Assembly (NCBI GenBank): GCA_031285685.1
Contig: JAITVS010000337.1
Span: 1 to 41,805, forward strand
DNA length: 41,805 bases
Reading direction: 5' to 3'
From: Tannerella sp.
GTDB lineage: Bacteria; Bacteroidota; Bacteroidia; Bacteroidales; Tannerellaceae
Of the stretch, positions 1 to 8,491 are shown piece by piece (position 1 is the first letter of the stretch; every line of letters begins with the position of its first letter). The notes under the pieces are model-generated. The model searched no databases. It was not told the origin of the DNA and saw only the letters and a program-made list of their open reading frames with translations. Made by a program: the position numbers and the translations under genes.

Positions 1-89
1 TTTCTATCCATACCGCAAATATACTAATTAATCATTTGAATGCCAAATAATTGAATGTGTTTGTCCTGACTTTTGCGCTCGTTTTTTTA
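1..89 (-). mobile_element. Probable insertion-element end interrupting the sensor gene
   Basis: Reading on the minus strand, the sensor homology stops at codon GAT (92-90) and is followed at once by TAA and sequence that no longer resembles a beta-propeller. The next bases carry a clean promoter pointing away from the sensor and an ATG at 11-9. A foreign promoter and gene start directly against a broken gene is what an insertion sequence produces. No transposase is visible because the window ends, so the family is unknown. Inference; moderate to low confidence. Confidence 0.4.
16..47 (-). promoter_or_regulatory. Bacteroidota-type promoter facing the left edge
   Basis: On the minus strand, TTTG (47-44) is followed after 20 bases by TATATTTG (23-16), an exact match to the phylum pattern TTTG/TAnnTTTG. 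An ATG lies at 11-9, so close that the transcript would be nearly leaderless. The true start codon may therefore lie further on, outside the window. Confidence 0.55.
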
Positions 90-1937
90 ATCTGTTAAAG
101 TAGAATTATTAATAAGTCCATGTCTGGTATTATAGCATTCAAACTCATAAAGATCCGTGTTTGAAGGTTTATATTTGTAAATCCCATTACCGTTACTTCC
201 GATCCAAACCGTACCATCAGCGCTCTCATAAAGACAGGTGATTCTTTCCCTTATCCCTGACTCCGGCTCATCAAGCTTATATTTCAACTGACGGTACGTA
301 AACCGGTTATCATGCCTCGAATACAGATCGATAATAAATATTCCGTCAACAGATCCCATCCACAACGTTCCGTCAGAAACAAGAAGTGCGCCAAGCGGAC
401 TGTATGTTTTATCCACAACGTCATATTCTATCGGAGATATGAGCTCTTCCGTACTTAAATCATAAAAATAAATACCCGGGCTTGCTCCGATCCACACTCC
501 ATTGTTATAAGGATCATAACATAAAGAGCCTATGAAACTGGTTAAAAGATTTGGATACTCATAAGTATTAATATATTTCACGACCTTATAGCGACGGTTA
601 TTAAGATCAATTACCGTGATGCCCCACCCCCAGGTCCCGACCCAAAGCCTGTTTTCTCCATCTATTATCAGCGAACTTACGGTATTGTGACTAATGCTTA
701 ACGGAGTCTCGGTCGTATAATGGATAAAACGATCGCTTCCCGGCTCTTTTCTGTTCAATCCGCCTTCGACAGTCCCCACCCACAATACGCCATCATGATC
801 TTCACAGATTGCATTTACAAGATCCTGCGACAGACTGTAAGGATTATCTTTGTCATGAATATAGTTATGTAATAATAATTCCCGGGGTGTTATTTTATTT
901 ATCCCGCCGGTCGCACTACCAATCCAGACAATATCATGGTCAACCAGCATACAGTTGATAAAATTTGAATTAAGAGAATTCCCGTTCGGATGATCATGAT
1001 AGGAAATACGTTCAAAATCATCAGTGACGGGATTATATATATTGATACCTTGCAATGTACTGGCTATTAATTGCGCGCCGTTTACCACAACATCCGAAAC
1101 AAAATTCTGGGATATTGAGCGGTGGTTTTCCCGTTGATAATTATAAAGCTTGACTGTTTCCTCATTTCGATTATAGCGCAACAAGCCGCTGTTTGTAGCA
1201 ATCCATATCTCACCTTCTTTTCGACAAAACGCATGAACAACCATATTCTCACTGATTTTTAAAGCGGAGGATACAGGCCGCATATTCAATTCTCCATCTT
1301 CCGAAGTATATACCTTACAAATATCAGCTCCGTAACCCATCCAGATATCCCCATCTTCATCCAGATCTTTAAGAGGACAATCAAAACCATGCACATAAAT
1401 ATCGTCCAGCATCAATATTGAAGCAATTTCTCCATTCTTGTCAAAGCTGATTTTATGCAAAGAAGAGCCGCCATACAGCCAGATATTCCCCTGGCTGTCG
1501 TTCATAACATTAACAGAGGGTTTGCTCAGTATGTTCTTTAAATTTACAGACTTAGAGGTTGGCATTACTAACCGCATTGTTTTCAAATCCAACACATCGG
1601 TCCCTTCTCCGGAAACAATCCACAAACGATTAAAATTATCCTCACAAACAGACAACACAAAATTAGTACGCAAGCTTACCGGAGACGTATTCGTATTAAA
1701 ATGAATAAAATCATATCCATCATATCTGGATAACCCGCCGCCGGCAGTAGATATCCAGAGAAACCCCAGCTTATCTTTATAAATATGCTCCACATTATTA
1801 TGCAACAACCCATCATCCATCGTCACATAAGAAATATTATAATGCGAAGTAAATTGCTCCTGTGCATATAGTGGCCTATATATTCCAGGAATAATACTTA
1901 ATAATAACAGCAAACTTAGCTTTTTTTGGTTCATCAT
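87..1937 (-). CDS. Truncated hybrid two-component sensor (beta-propeller part only)
   Basis: This is the periplasmic sensor half of a hybrid two-component system (HTCS), the SusR-like one-protein regulators that detect glycan breakdown products and switch on polysaccharide-utilisation genes. Residues 1-25 form a signal peptide ending in A-Q. The rest is a run of Reg_prop repeats, with blade motifs such as WISTAGGG, WIATNSG, WIGSATGG, WVGTVEGG, WIGASPG and WIGSNGNG; about eleven are recognisable. Full-length members add more blades, a Y_Y_Y domain, a membrane segment, a kinase core, a receiver and an AraC-type DNA-binding domain, all missing here. The reading frame ends at NNSTLTD, where sequence of mobile-element character begins. 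It lies divergent from GH43 and GH51 genes, so an arabino-oligosaccharide ligand is plausible. As it stands it cannot signal and is best treated as a broken gene. Confidence 0.85.
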   Translation of the reverse strand: MMNQKKLSLLLLLSIIPGIYRPLYAQEQFTSHYNISYVTMDDGLLHNNVEHIYKDKLGFLWISTAGGGLSRYDGYDFIHFNTNTSPVSLRTNFVLSVCEDNFNRLWIVSGEGTDVLDLKTMRLVMPTSKSVNLKNILSKPSVNVMNDSQGNIWLYGGSSLHKISFDKNGEIASILMLDDIYVHGFDCPLKDLDEDGDIWMGYGADICKVYTSEDGELNMRPVSSALKISENMVVHAFCRKEGEIWIATNSGLLRYNRNEETVKLYNYQRENHRSISQNFVSDVVVNGAQLIASTLQGINIYNPVTDDFERISYHDHPNGNSLNSNFINCMLVDHDIVWIGSATGGINKITPRELLLHNYIHDKDNPYSLSQDLVNAICEDHDGVLWVGTVEGGLNRKEPGSDRFIHYTTETPLSISHNTVSSLIIDGENRLWVGTWGWGITVIDLNNRRYKVVKYINTYEYPNLLTSFIGSLCYDPYNNGVWIGASPGIYFYDLSTEELISPIEYDVVDKTYSPLGALLVSDGTLWMGSVDGIFIIDLYSRHDNRFTYRQLKYKLDEPESGIRERITCLYESADGTVWIGSNGNGIYKYKPSNTDLYEFECYNTRHGLINNSTLTD

Positions 1938-1957
1938 AATTCGTACTTACAGTGTTA

Positions 1958-1989
1958 CAAATTTACAACGATATTGTAAAAATACTAAA
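1958..1989 (-). promoter_or_regulatory. Probable promoter of the sensor gene
   Basis: On the minus strand TAAATTTG (1965-1958) fits the TAnnTTTG box about 20 bases upstream of the sensor ATG. The partner box about 20 bases further upstream reads TTTAG rather than TTTG, so the match is imperfect. Confidence 0.4.
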
Positions 1990-1993
1990 AAAA

Positions 1994-2018
1994 ATGGCTA
2001 TTTTTGAAAATCAGCCAT
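1994..2018. promoter_or_regulatory. Inverted repeat between divergent sensor and GH43 genes
   Basis: ATGGCT (1994-1999) and AGCCAT (2013-2018) are perfectly inverted, with an inner ATTTT/AAAAT pair. The site lies between the two divergent promoters, where an activator site or operator would be expected. It could also be a chance hairpin in AT-rich DNA. Confidence 0.3.
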
Positions 2019-2072
2019 AGATTGTCCTCTTTTCAGACACAAATGTCCACCCCTGGTTCTCTTTTGATTGCA

Positions 2073-2080
2073 TAATTTTG
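2073..2080 (+). promoter_or_regulatory. Possible -7 box for the GH43-GH51 pair
   Basis: TAATTTTG fits TAnnTTTG 47 bases upstream of the GH43 start. No good TTTG box sits at the proper distance upstream, as expected if the promoter depends on an activator such as the divergent sensor. Confidence 0.35.
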
Positions 2081-2127
2081 TCAACATTCTTTAATATTGA
2101 TACTTCAACAAATTAGATCCAAATAAT

Positions 2128-3606
2128 ATGAAACAACACATCATTCCTGTACTCTTTCTGGTATTTTACATTTCGGGATGTCATCAGGCGACTTTTAAAC
2201 CGACACCAAATCCCAATCCATGGGAAGACAACTATCTCGCAATTTCCGGAATGGAGCACTACAAACATTGGGGCGCCTATAATGTGCATGACCCGGCCTG
2301 TAAAAAAATCGGAGGTTATTATTATACATACTCTACGGATGCGATATACAATGAAAACAGAAAAGAAGCCGCGGAAAAGGAGATTCCTATAGGATACATC
2401 CAAATCAGAAAATCCAAAGATCTGGTAGACTGGGAGTTTGTCGGATGGGCGTTATCCAAAATTCCGAGAGAAGCGACAGAATGGGTACACCAACATTCGG
2501 GAGGCCGGGAAGCTACAAATATCTGGGCGCCTTATATAGTTCAACACAATGATGTATACAGGCTTTATTATTGCGTTTCCGCTTTCGGGCGCAAGACTTC
2601 ATACATAGGTCTCGCGGAGTCCCCCTCACCTGAAGGTCCCTGGGATCTTAAAGGATGCGTAGTGCGTACAGATAATGAAAGTATAATGAACGCAATCGAT
2701 CCCAGCGTCATCGTTGATCCCGAAACAGGCAAATGGTGGATGCACTACGGATCGTTTTTCGGTGGGTTGTTTTGTGTGGAACTGGATCCGGCAACCGGAC
2801 TGACGAAAACAGAAAATGACCAGGGACATCTTATCGCACGTCGTGCAAATTACAGGAAAGACAATCTGGAAGCTCCGGAAATAATTTATCATCCCGGACT
2901 TAAAAAATATTTTCTGTTTTATTCATACGATCCGCTGATGACAACTTATAATGTGCGTGTAAGCCGTTCGAATAGTCCTGAAGGCCCTTTCTACAATTTC
3001 AGCGACAAAGATGTCAGGGATACGATCAATAGTTTTCCTATTTTAACAGCGCCCTACAGGTTTGAGGGTCATTCCGGCTGGGCCGGAGTCGCACATTGCG
3101 GAGTAGTTGAAGACAACGGACGCTATTTCATGCTTCACCAGGCTCGCCTCTCCCCGCAAAATCAGTTAATGGTATTACATATCCGTGAAATATTTTTCAA
3201 TTCCGACGGATGGCCGGTTGTATCGCCGGAACGTTATGCGGGTACAACTCCCAGATCATTCCGGACACACGACATAGCAGGAGAATGGGAAATGATCCGC
3301 ATCATTGAACCGCTGCATGAAAGACAACTGGAGGCCGGACAGATATTATGGGGAGAAGGAGAGTTAAAAGATAAAGAATGTAATAAATCTTTCAAATTAG
3401 ACCTTCGGAAAAACGGATCCGCCGGTACAAACGGAAAATGGAGTTTTACGGAACAGAAACAGATTTTAAAATTAACAATTGACAATGAAGAGATACAGGA
3501 ATTAATTATATTTGCAGGACAAGATTGGGAAAATGAACAAGAAACCATACTTTTTACCGGACTGGACAGCAGAGGCCGTTCTGTCTGGGGGAAAAGAGTT
3601 AAATAA
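2128..3606 (+). CDS. GH43-family arabinan-degrading lipoprotein
   Basis: A glycoside hydrolase family 43 five-bladed beta-propeller enzyme, most likely an endo-1,5-alpha-L-arabinanase or alpha-L-arabinofuranosidase acting on pectic arabinan. The signal sequence ends in a lipobox with Cys18, so the protein is probably lipid-anchored, usually in the outer membrane in this phylum. The catalytic triad can be placed: base Asp55 in NVHDPAC, pKa-tuning Asp191 in AIDPSV, and acid Glu248 in NLEAPEI. The His-bearing segment near GHSGWAGVAHCG fits the arabinanase calcium/chloride site region. The last 100 or so residues form an extra beta-rich domain. The start follows a possible -7 box. The downstream GH51 gene begins 64 bases on, with no terminator between, so the two are probably cotranscribed. 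Family assignment is firm; exact substrate is inference. Confidence 0.85.
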   Translation: MKQHIIPVLFLVFYISGCHQATFKPTPNPNPWEDNYLAISGMEHYKHWGAYNVHDPACKKIGGYYYTYSTDAIYNENRKEAAEKEIPIGYIQIRKSKDLVDWEFVGWALSKIPREATEWVHQHSGGREATNIWAPYIVQHNDVYRLYYCVSAFGRKTSYIGLAESPSPEGPWDLKGCVVRTDNESIMNAIDPSVIVDPETGKWWMHYGSFFGGLFCVELDPATGLTKTENDQGHLIARRANYRKDNLEAPEIIYHPGLKKYFLFYSYDPLMTTYNVRVSRSNSPEGPFYNFSDKDVRDTINSFPILTAPYRFEGHSGWAGVAHCGVVEDNGRYFMLHQARLSPQNQLMVLHIREIFFNSDGWPVVSPERYAGTTPRSFRTHDIAGEWEMIRIIEPLHERQLEAGQILWGEGELKDKECNKSFKLDLRKNGSAGTNGKWSFTEQKQILKLTIDNEEIQELIIFAGQDWENEQETILFTGLDSRGRSVWGKRVK

Positions 3607-3670
3607 ATATATTTCACTTATATTTAAACCTCCATACAGTAAACATTTATATTAAACATAAAAATATCGT

Positions 3671-5665
3671 ATGAACATGAAAAAAAAATTATTTGCCGCA
3701 CTCCTACTCCTCCTTTCTTCAGGAATATTTCTGAACGCTCAAACGAATGAGATGATCATTCAGACAAAAAAAACAGGCGCAGAGATACAACCGACCATGT
3801 ACGGTTTATTTTTTGAAGACATTAATTACGCTGCTGACGGAGGGCTTTACGCTGAATTAATCAAGAACCGCTCTTTTGAGTTTCCTCAAAACCTGATGGG
3901 ATGGCAAACATTCGGCCATGTAACCGTCAAAGAAGACGGACCGTTTGATCGCAATCCTCATTATGTACGTCTATCCGACCCCGGCCACGAACATAAACGT
4001 ACCGGCTTACAAAACGAGGGTTTTTTCGGTATCGGTATAAAAAAAGGAGAGGAATACAGATTCTCCGTATGGGCACGATTACCGGAAAATAATGGGACAT
4101 CAAAGATTCTCGTTGAAATCGTTAATCCCAAAAGTATGGGAGAACAGCATACGCTTGCCGGTAAAGAGATTGAGATTGACTCCAAGGAATGGAAGAAGTA
4201 CGAGGTGATCCTGAAAACCGAAATAGCCGAACCGAAAGCCGAACTTCGCATCTTTCTAAAATCAAAAAACAGCGTCGACCTCGAACATGTTTCGCTTTTC
4301 CCCGTCAATACATGGAATGGTCATGAGAACGGGTTACGCAAAGATTTGGCGCAGGCGCTGGCAGACATTAAACCGGGCGTATTCCGCTTTCCCGGCGGAT
4401 GTATTGTAGAAGGAACCGACCTTGATACACGTTACGACTGGAAAAAAAGTGTGGGACAGGTAGAAAACCGTCCGCTCAATGAAAATCGCTGGCACTATAC
4501 CTTCCAACACCGCTACTATCCTGACTATTATCAGAGTTACGGACTTGGATTTTATGAATATTTCCTGCTGTCCGAGGAGATCGGAGCAGAACCTCTGCCT
4601 GTATTAAGTTGTGGCCTGGCCTGTCAGTTCCAGAATAGTGACTCTTCGGCCCATGTTGCCGTCTGCGATTTAGGCGGTTACATCCAGGATGCACTTGACC
4701 TTATCGAATTTGCAAACGGGGATGTAAATACCACATGGGGAAAAGTCCGTGCAGATATGGGACATCCAAAATCCTTTAACCTGAAATTTATCGGAATAGG
4801 AAACGAACAATGGGGACCTGAATATCCGGAACATCTGGCGCCTTTCATTAAAGCCATCCGCGCAAAATATCCGGAAATCAAAATCATCGGAAGTTCCGGA
4901 CCAAACTCCGAAGGAGAACAGTTCGATTACTTATGGCCTGAGATGAAAAAATTAAAAGTGGACCTGGTAGACGAACATTTCTATCGTCCGGAACAATGGT
5001 TCCTGAATCAGGGAGCGCGCTATGATAATTATGATCGCAAAGGGCCGAAAGTATTCGCCGGCGAATACGCATGTCACGGAAGAGGTAAAAAATTCAACCA
5101 TTTCAATGCCGCTCTCCTCGAAGCCGCTTTTATGACGGGACTTGAAAGAAATGCCGATATTGTTCACATGGCAACTTACGCTCCTCTCTTTGCTCATGTG
5201 GAAGGATGGCAATGGCGTCCCGACATGATCTGGTTTGATAATATGAACTGTGTACGCACGGTTAGTTATTATGTACAACAGCTATATGCACTCAACAAAG
5301 GAACTCATACACTTACCCTCACGATGAATAAGAAAAACGTAACGGGAGCCGAAGGACAGAACGGCCTGTTTGCGAGTGCGGTTTGGGATAAAAATACACA
5401 GGAATATATCGTAAAAGTAGCGAATACGTCCGACCAAAAGCAATCCGTGACTCTCAATTTCAATGAATTGGGAAAGAAAGAACAGTTGACCAACGGAAGG
5501 CGCATTGTCTTAAAATCAAATGATCCGGACGCAGATAATACAATCGAAAATCCCAATCGGATTCATCCGGAAGAAAGTTCTGTCTCCGTCAATGGAAACG
5601 TAGTCAGCACGGAACTGGAGCCTAATACTTTCGCGGTCTATAAATTTACAAAAAGTACAAAATAA
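3671..5665 (+). CDS. GH51 alpha-N-arabinofuranosidase
   Basis: Releases terminal alpha-L-arabinofuranose from arabinan or arabinoxylan fragments. Residues 1-23 form a signal peptide (lysine-rich start, leucine run, cleavage near LNAQ), so it is exported, probably periplasmic. An N-terminal carbohydrate-binding-like region (about 30-215) precedes the (beta/alpha)8 barrel. The acid/base is Glu379 in GIGNEQWG and the nucleophile Glu465 in FAGEYACHG, both typical of GH51. A beta-sandwich domain ends the protein. The length of 664 residues is normal for Bacteroidales members with this extra N-terminal module. It follows the GH43 gene on the same strand and is closed by a strong hairpin at 5708-5755. 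Together with GH43 and the divergent sensor it forms a small arabinan-use locus; no SusC/SusD pair is present. Confidence 0.92.
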   Translation: MNMKKKLFAALLLLLSSGIFLNAQTNEMIIQTKKTGAEIQPTMYGLFFEDINYAADGGLYAELIKNRSFEFPQNLMGWQTFGHVTVKEDGPFDRNPHYVRLSDPGHEHKRTGLQNEGFFGIGIKKGEEYRFSVWARLPENNGTSKILVEIVNPKSMGEQHTLAGKEIEIDSKEWKKYEVILKTEIAEPKAELRIFLKSKNSVDLEHVSLFPVNTWNGHENGLRKDLAQALADIKPGVFRFPGGCIVEGTDLDTRYDWKKSVGQVENRPLNENRWHYTFQHRYYPDYYQSYGLGFYEYFLLSEEIGAEPLPVLSCGLACQFQNSDSSAHVAVCDLGGYIQDALDLIEFANGDVNTTWGKVRADMGHPKSFNLKFIGIGNEQWGPEYPEHLAPFIKAIRAKYPEIKIIGSSGPNSEGEQFDYLWPEMKKLKVDLVDEHFYRPEQWFLNQGARYDNYDRKGPKVFAGEYACHGRGKKFNHFNAALLEAAFMTGLERNADIVHMATYAPLFAHVEGWQWRPDMIWFDNMNCVRTVSYYVQQLYALNKGTHTLTLTMNKKNVTGAEGQNGLFASAVWDKNTQEYIVKVANTSDQKQSVTLNFNELGKKEQLTNGRRIVLKSNDPDADNTIENPNRIHPEESSVSVNGNVVSTELEPNTFAVYKFTKSTK

Positions 5666-5707
5666 ACTTAAACAACGTTTTTCTGTTTGCTACTGAAAGC
5701 AGATGTG

Positions 5708-5755
5708 ATTTCCCCAAGGATAAAAGAACTTCAGCATCTTTATCTTTGGGGAAAT
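5708..5755 (+). terminator. Hairpin terminator after the GH51 gene
   Basis: The 17-base arms 5708-5724 and 5739-5755 pair almost perfectly around a 14-base loop (left arm begins ATTTCCCC, right arm ends GGGGAAAT). The following sequence is T-rich. It separates the arabinan genes from the NlpC/P60 gene. Apart from this hairpin, the 270-base gap holds no convincing gene. Confidence 0.7.
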
Positions 5756-5892
5756 TTGTTTTGCATTGCTCTCTGCTTTTGCAATCTTTACTCAAAAGGA
5801 TGAAGATCGGCTGCATTTCAGAAACGTTCTTTTGAATATCTATTAATGGCGCCTTCTGAAAGGGAGCAATGACAAAAGAAAGCGACCATTCT

Positions 5893-5924
5893 CTTGTCAT
5901 TGTGTTCAATTTGCACTATCTTTG
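5893..5924 (+). promoter_or_regulatory. Promoter of the NlpC/P60 gene
   Basis: TATCTTTG (5917-5924) is an exact -7 box; CTTG (5893-5896), 20 bases upstream, is a one-mismatch -33 box. The box position makes the earlier in-frame ATG at 5869 unusable and supports the start at 5932. Confidence 0.6.
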
Positions 5925-5931
5925 CAGACAG

Positions 5932-6468
5932 ATGAAAAAAGTTATAAACATATTCCTTCTCTGTATTGCCCTTTTAGGCATTGTTTCGTGTACCGCGCGC
6001 AAACAGAGTAAATCCCATACAAAATACGATAACCGGACCATATCGCGATTATCGAAACAATTCGGTTTACGTCTGACACAAGCGGATAATATAACATTAT
6101 ACGATGCATGCAGCGGCTGGCTGGGGGTCAAATACCGTGGCGGTGGAAATTCGAAGAAAGGTGTCGATTGCTCAGGATTAGTCTCCATATTGTACAGACA
6201 GGTTTACGGAATCAAACTTGAACGCAACTCAGCAGGTATACTCCGCAAAAACTGCGCCTCCATTAACCGCAATAATCTTCGGGAAGGAGATCTTGTCTTT
6301 TTCAAAACCCTGGGTTCAGGTAGTCCCAAAACTCCCACCCACGTAGGCCTTTATCTTAAAAATGGAAAATTCATTCATGCAAGCACTTCGAAAGGCGTAA
6401 TAATCAGCAGCCTGTCCGAGCCATATTATGTGCGCACATGGATTACCGGAGGAAGGGTAAAGAGATAA
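5932..6468 (+). CDS. NlpC/P60 cell-wall hydrolase, lipoprotein
   Basis: A gamma-D-glutamyl-diamino-acid endopeptidase-type cysteine peptidase that cuts or trims peptidoglycan stem peptides. The start at 5932 gives a lipoprotein signal with lipobox GIVSC (Cys20), and it lies just after a promoter; the longer in-frame start at 5869 would bury this signal. The catalytic domain fills residues 55-178. Cys80 in VDCSGL is the nucleophile, His137 in THVGLY the base and His149 in FIHAS the third catalytic residue. The C-terminal catalytic layout matches the Spr/MepS-type lipoproteins of Gram-negative bacteria. It is a single-gene unit between a terminator and the serS promoter. Confidence 0.88.
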   Translation: MKKVINIFLLCIALLGIVSCTARKQSKSHTKYDNRTISRLSKQFGLRLTQADNITLYDACSGWLGVKYRGGGNSKKGVDCSGLVSILYRQVYGIKLERNSAGILRKNCASINRNNLREGDLVFFKTLGSGSPKTPTHVGLYLKNGKFIHASTSKGVIISSLSEPYYVRTWITGGRVKR

Positions 6469-6477
6469 AAAAATATT

Positions 6478-6508
6478 TTTGCATTACACTCAACTTTCGC
6501 TATCTTTG
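6478..6508 (+). promoter_or_regulatory. Promoter of serS
   Basis: A textbook Bacteroidota promoter: TTTG (6478-6481), a 19-base spacer and TATCTTTG (6501-6508), with the serS ATG 25 bases downstream. This placement rules out the upstream start at 6438. Confidence 0.75.
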
Positions 6509-6533
6509 CACATCAATACTAAAACTTAAAAAA

Positions 6534-7805
6534 ATGCTTACTCTCAAAACGATTACGGAAAATCGGGATGAAGTGATACGCCGTCTGGCAGTCAAACACT
6601 TCAATGCAACTGAATACATAGACAATGTTATCGAACTGGATATTACGCGACGCAATACACAGTCTGAATTGGATGCTAATCTGGCAGAGATAAACGGCAT
6701 TTCGAAGCAGATCGGCGCGCTGATGAAAGAAGGTAAAAAGGATGAAGCCGAGGTTGCAAAAGCAAAAGTTACCGAATTGAAAGAGATCAGCAAAAAATTG
6801 AACGAAACAAAAGAAGACGCTGAAAAAAAGATTCACGAAATACTGGTATCGATACCCAACCTGCCCCACAATTCTGTTCCGGAAGGCAAACATGCGGAAG
6901 ATAATGTATGCGAGAAGATGGGAGGAACAATACCTACATTATCCGAAGATGCGCTCCCACATTGGGATCTTGCAAAAAAATATAACCTCATTGATTTCGA
7001 ACTGGGCGTCAAAATAACGGGAGCGGGTTTTCCTGTATACCTGGGATACGGTGCCCGTCTGCAACGCGCGTTGATTGATTTCTTTCTGGATAATGCACGC
7101 GAAGCCGGATATCTGGAAGTACAACCTCCCTACGTAATTAACTCCGACTCCGGTTACGGGACAGGACAATTACCTGATAAAGAAGGACAAATGTATCACT
7201 GTGGGCTTGATGATTTATATCTTATACCGACAGCCGAAGTACCGGTAACCAACATGTATCGTGATGTTATTCTCGATAAGGCGTCTTTGCCGGTAAAAAA
7301 TACAGCCTACTCGGCATGTTTCCGTCGGGAGGCCGGTTCGTACGGCAAAGATGTACGCGGATTAAACCGCCTGCATCAGTTCGATAAAGTTGAGATCGTA
7401 CGTATTGACACACCGGAACACTCTTACCAGTCTTTACAGGAAATGGTTGATTATGTTGAATCGCTTGTCGATAAACTCGAGTTGCCGTGGCGTATTTTGC
7501 GCCTTTGCGGTGGAGACATGAGTTTTACATCATCTCTCACATTCGACTTTGAAGTATTTTCGGCTGCACAGAAGCGATGGCTGGAAGTCAGTTCCGTATC
7601 CAATTTCGAAAATTACCAGGCCAATCGCCTCAAATGCCGTTACCGCGACGAAAATAAAAAAACGCAATTGTGCCATACGCTTAATGGAAGCGCACTCGCC
7701 CTGCCGCGTATCGTTGCCGCTATACTTGAGAACAATCAGACCCCCGACGGTATACACATCCCGAAAGCCCTCATTCCGTACACCCGGTTTGAAATGATAA
7801 AATAA
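6534..7805 (+). CDS. serS: Seryl-tRNA synthetase
   Basis: Charges tRNA-Ser (and tRNA-Sec where present) with serine; cytoplasmic class II synthetase. Starting at 6534 gives 423 residues, the usual length, with the N-terminal long coiled-coil arm (about residues 30-105) that recognises the tRNA. Motif 2 is visible in FRREAGSYGKDVRG and motif 3 in NGSALALPRIVAAILENN. The 6438 start would add 32 residues that overlap the promoter and the end of the upstream gene, so it is rejected. The gene stands alone behind its own promoter. Nothing unusual. Confidence 0.96.
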   Translation: MLTLKTITENRDEVIRRLAVKHFNATEYIDNVIELDITRRNTQSELDANLAEINGISKQIGALMKEGKKDEAEVAKAKVTELKEISKKLNETKEDAEKKIHEILVSIPNLPHNSVPEGKHAEDNVCEKMGGTIPTLSEDALPHWDLAKKYNLIDFELGVKITGAGFPVYLGYGARLQRALIDFFLDNAREAGYLEVQPPYVINSDSGYGTGQLPDKEGQMYHCGLDDLYLIPTAEVPVTNMYRDVILDKASLPVKNTAYSACFRREAGSYGKDVRGLNRLHQFDKVEIVRIDTPEHSYQSLQEMVDYVESLVDKLELPWRILRLCGGDMSFTSSLTFDFEVFSAAQKRWLEVSSVSNFENYQANRLKCRYRDENKKTQLCHTLNGSALALPRIVAAILENNQTPDGIHIPKALIPYTRFEMIK

Positions 7806-7866
7806 ACTTCTGATAATACAAGCAGAAAGCGAAATAGGATTGAAGTTTGATAAACAAATAATTGAT

Positions 7867-8460
7867 ATGGAAGTTGCAGTTTTGCTATTTGATAATTTTG
7901 AAACATTAGACGTTTTTGGCCCGGTTGAAATTTTTGGAAGACTTGTTGATTTATATTCAATAAAATTCGACTCCTTGAATGGTGGAAATATCAATAATAA
8001 ACACGGCATCTCTATTTTAACTTCTAAATTAGAGGAAATAACAGAAAATGTCGAAGTATTTTTAATACCAGGTGGTATTGGTACTCAAAAAGAAGTCGAT
8101 AACCCTCTGCTTATTAGAAAAATAAATGAGATAGCGGAATATAGCAATTACGTATTAACTGTTTGTACGGGTAGCGCATTGCTTGCAAAGACTGGTTTAT
8201 TGAACAATAAACAGGCGACCTCAAATAAAAGAGCATTTGCCTGGGCCACAACAAATGGAGAAGATGTATTATGGAATAAAAAGGCTCGATGGACTGTTGA
8301 TGAGAAATTTTATACTTCGTCAGGTATCAGTGCAGGAATGGATATGTCATTTGGTTTTTTAGCTGATAAATATGGAATTGAGTTTGCACGAAGAATTGCA
8401 TTTGAACTTGAATATCATTGGATTGAAGATAAAAATAATGATACGTTCGAAGCGGAATAA
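7867..8460 (+). CDS. DJ-1/PfpI family protein, isonitrile hydratase-like
   Basis: A glutamine-amidotransferase-fold protein of the DJ-1/PfpI superfamily, closest in pattern to isonitrile (isocyanide) hydratases and GATase1-like regulator domains. The ATG at 7867 puts the first strand (VAVLLFDNFETLDVFGP) at the N-terminus as usual; a TTG at 7840 would add nine residues of no obvious role. Features are the acidic residues in DVFGPVEIFG, the PGG turn, and the nucleophile elbow with Cys100 in TVCTGSALLA. The GISAGMDMS motif also matches the hydratase group. No AraC-type domain is attached. The gene is clearly more AT-rich than serS upstream, suggesting recent acquisition. Substrate is unknown. 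Confidence 0.8.
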   Translation: MEVAVLLFDNFETLDVFGPVEIFGRLVDLYSIKFDSLNGGNINNKHGISILTSKLEEITENVEVFLIPGGIGTQKEVDNPLLIRKINEIAEYSNYVLTVCTGSALLAKTGLLNNKQATSNKRAFAWATTNGEDVLWNKKARWTVDEKFYTSSGISAGMDMSFGFLADKYGIEFARRIAFELEYHWIEDKNNDTFEAE

Positions 8461-8491
8461 ATACTACTGCAAATCGCTGAAATACGCATGG

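Noticed and set aside
5646-5909. Minus-strand 87-codon frame between GH51 and the NlpC/P60 gene
   Set aside because: It overlaps the terminator hairpin and the end of GH51 and shows no family resemblance.
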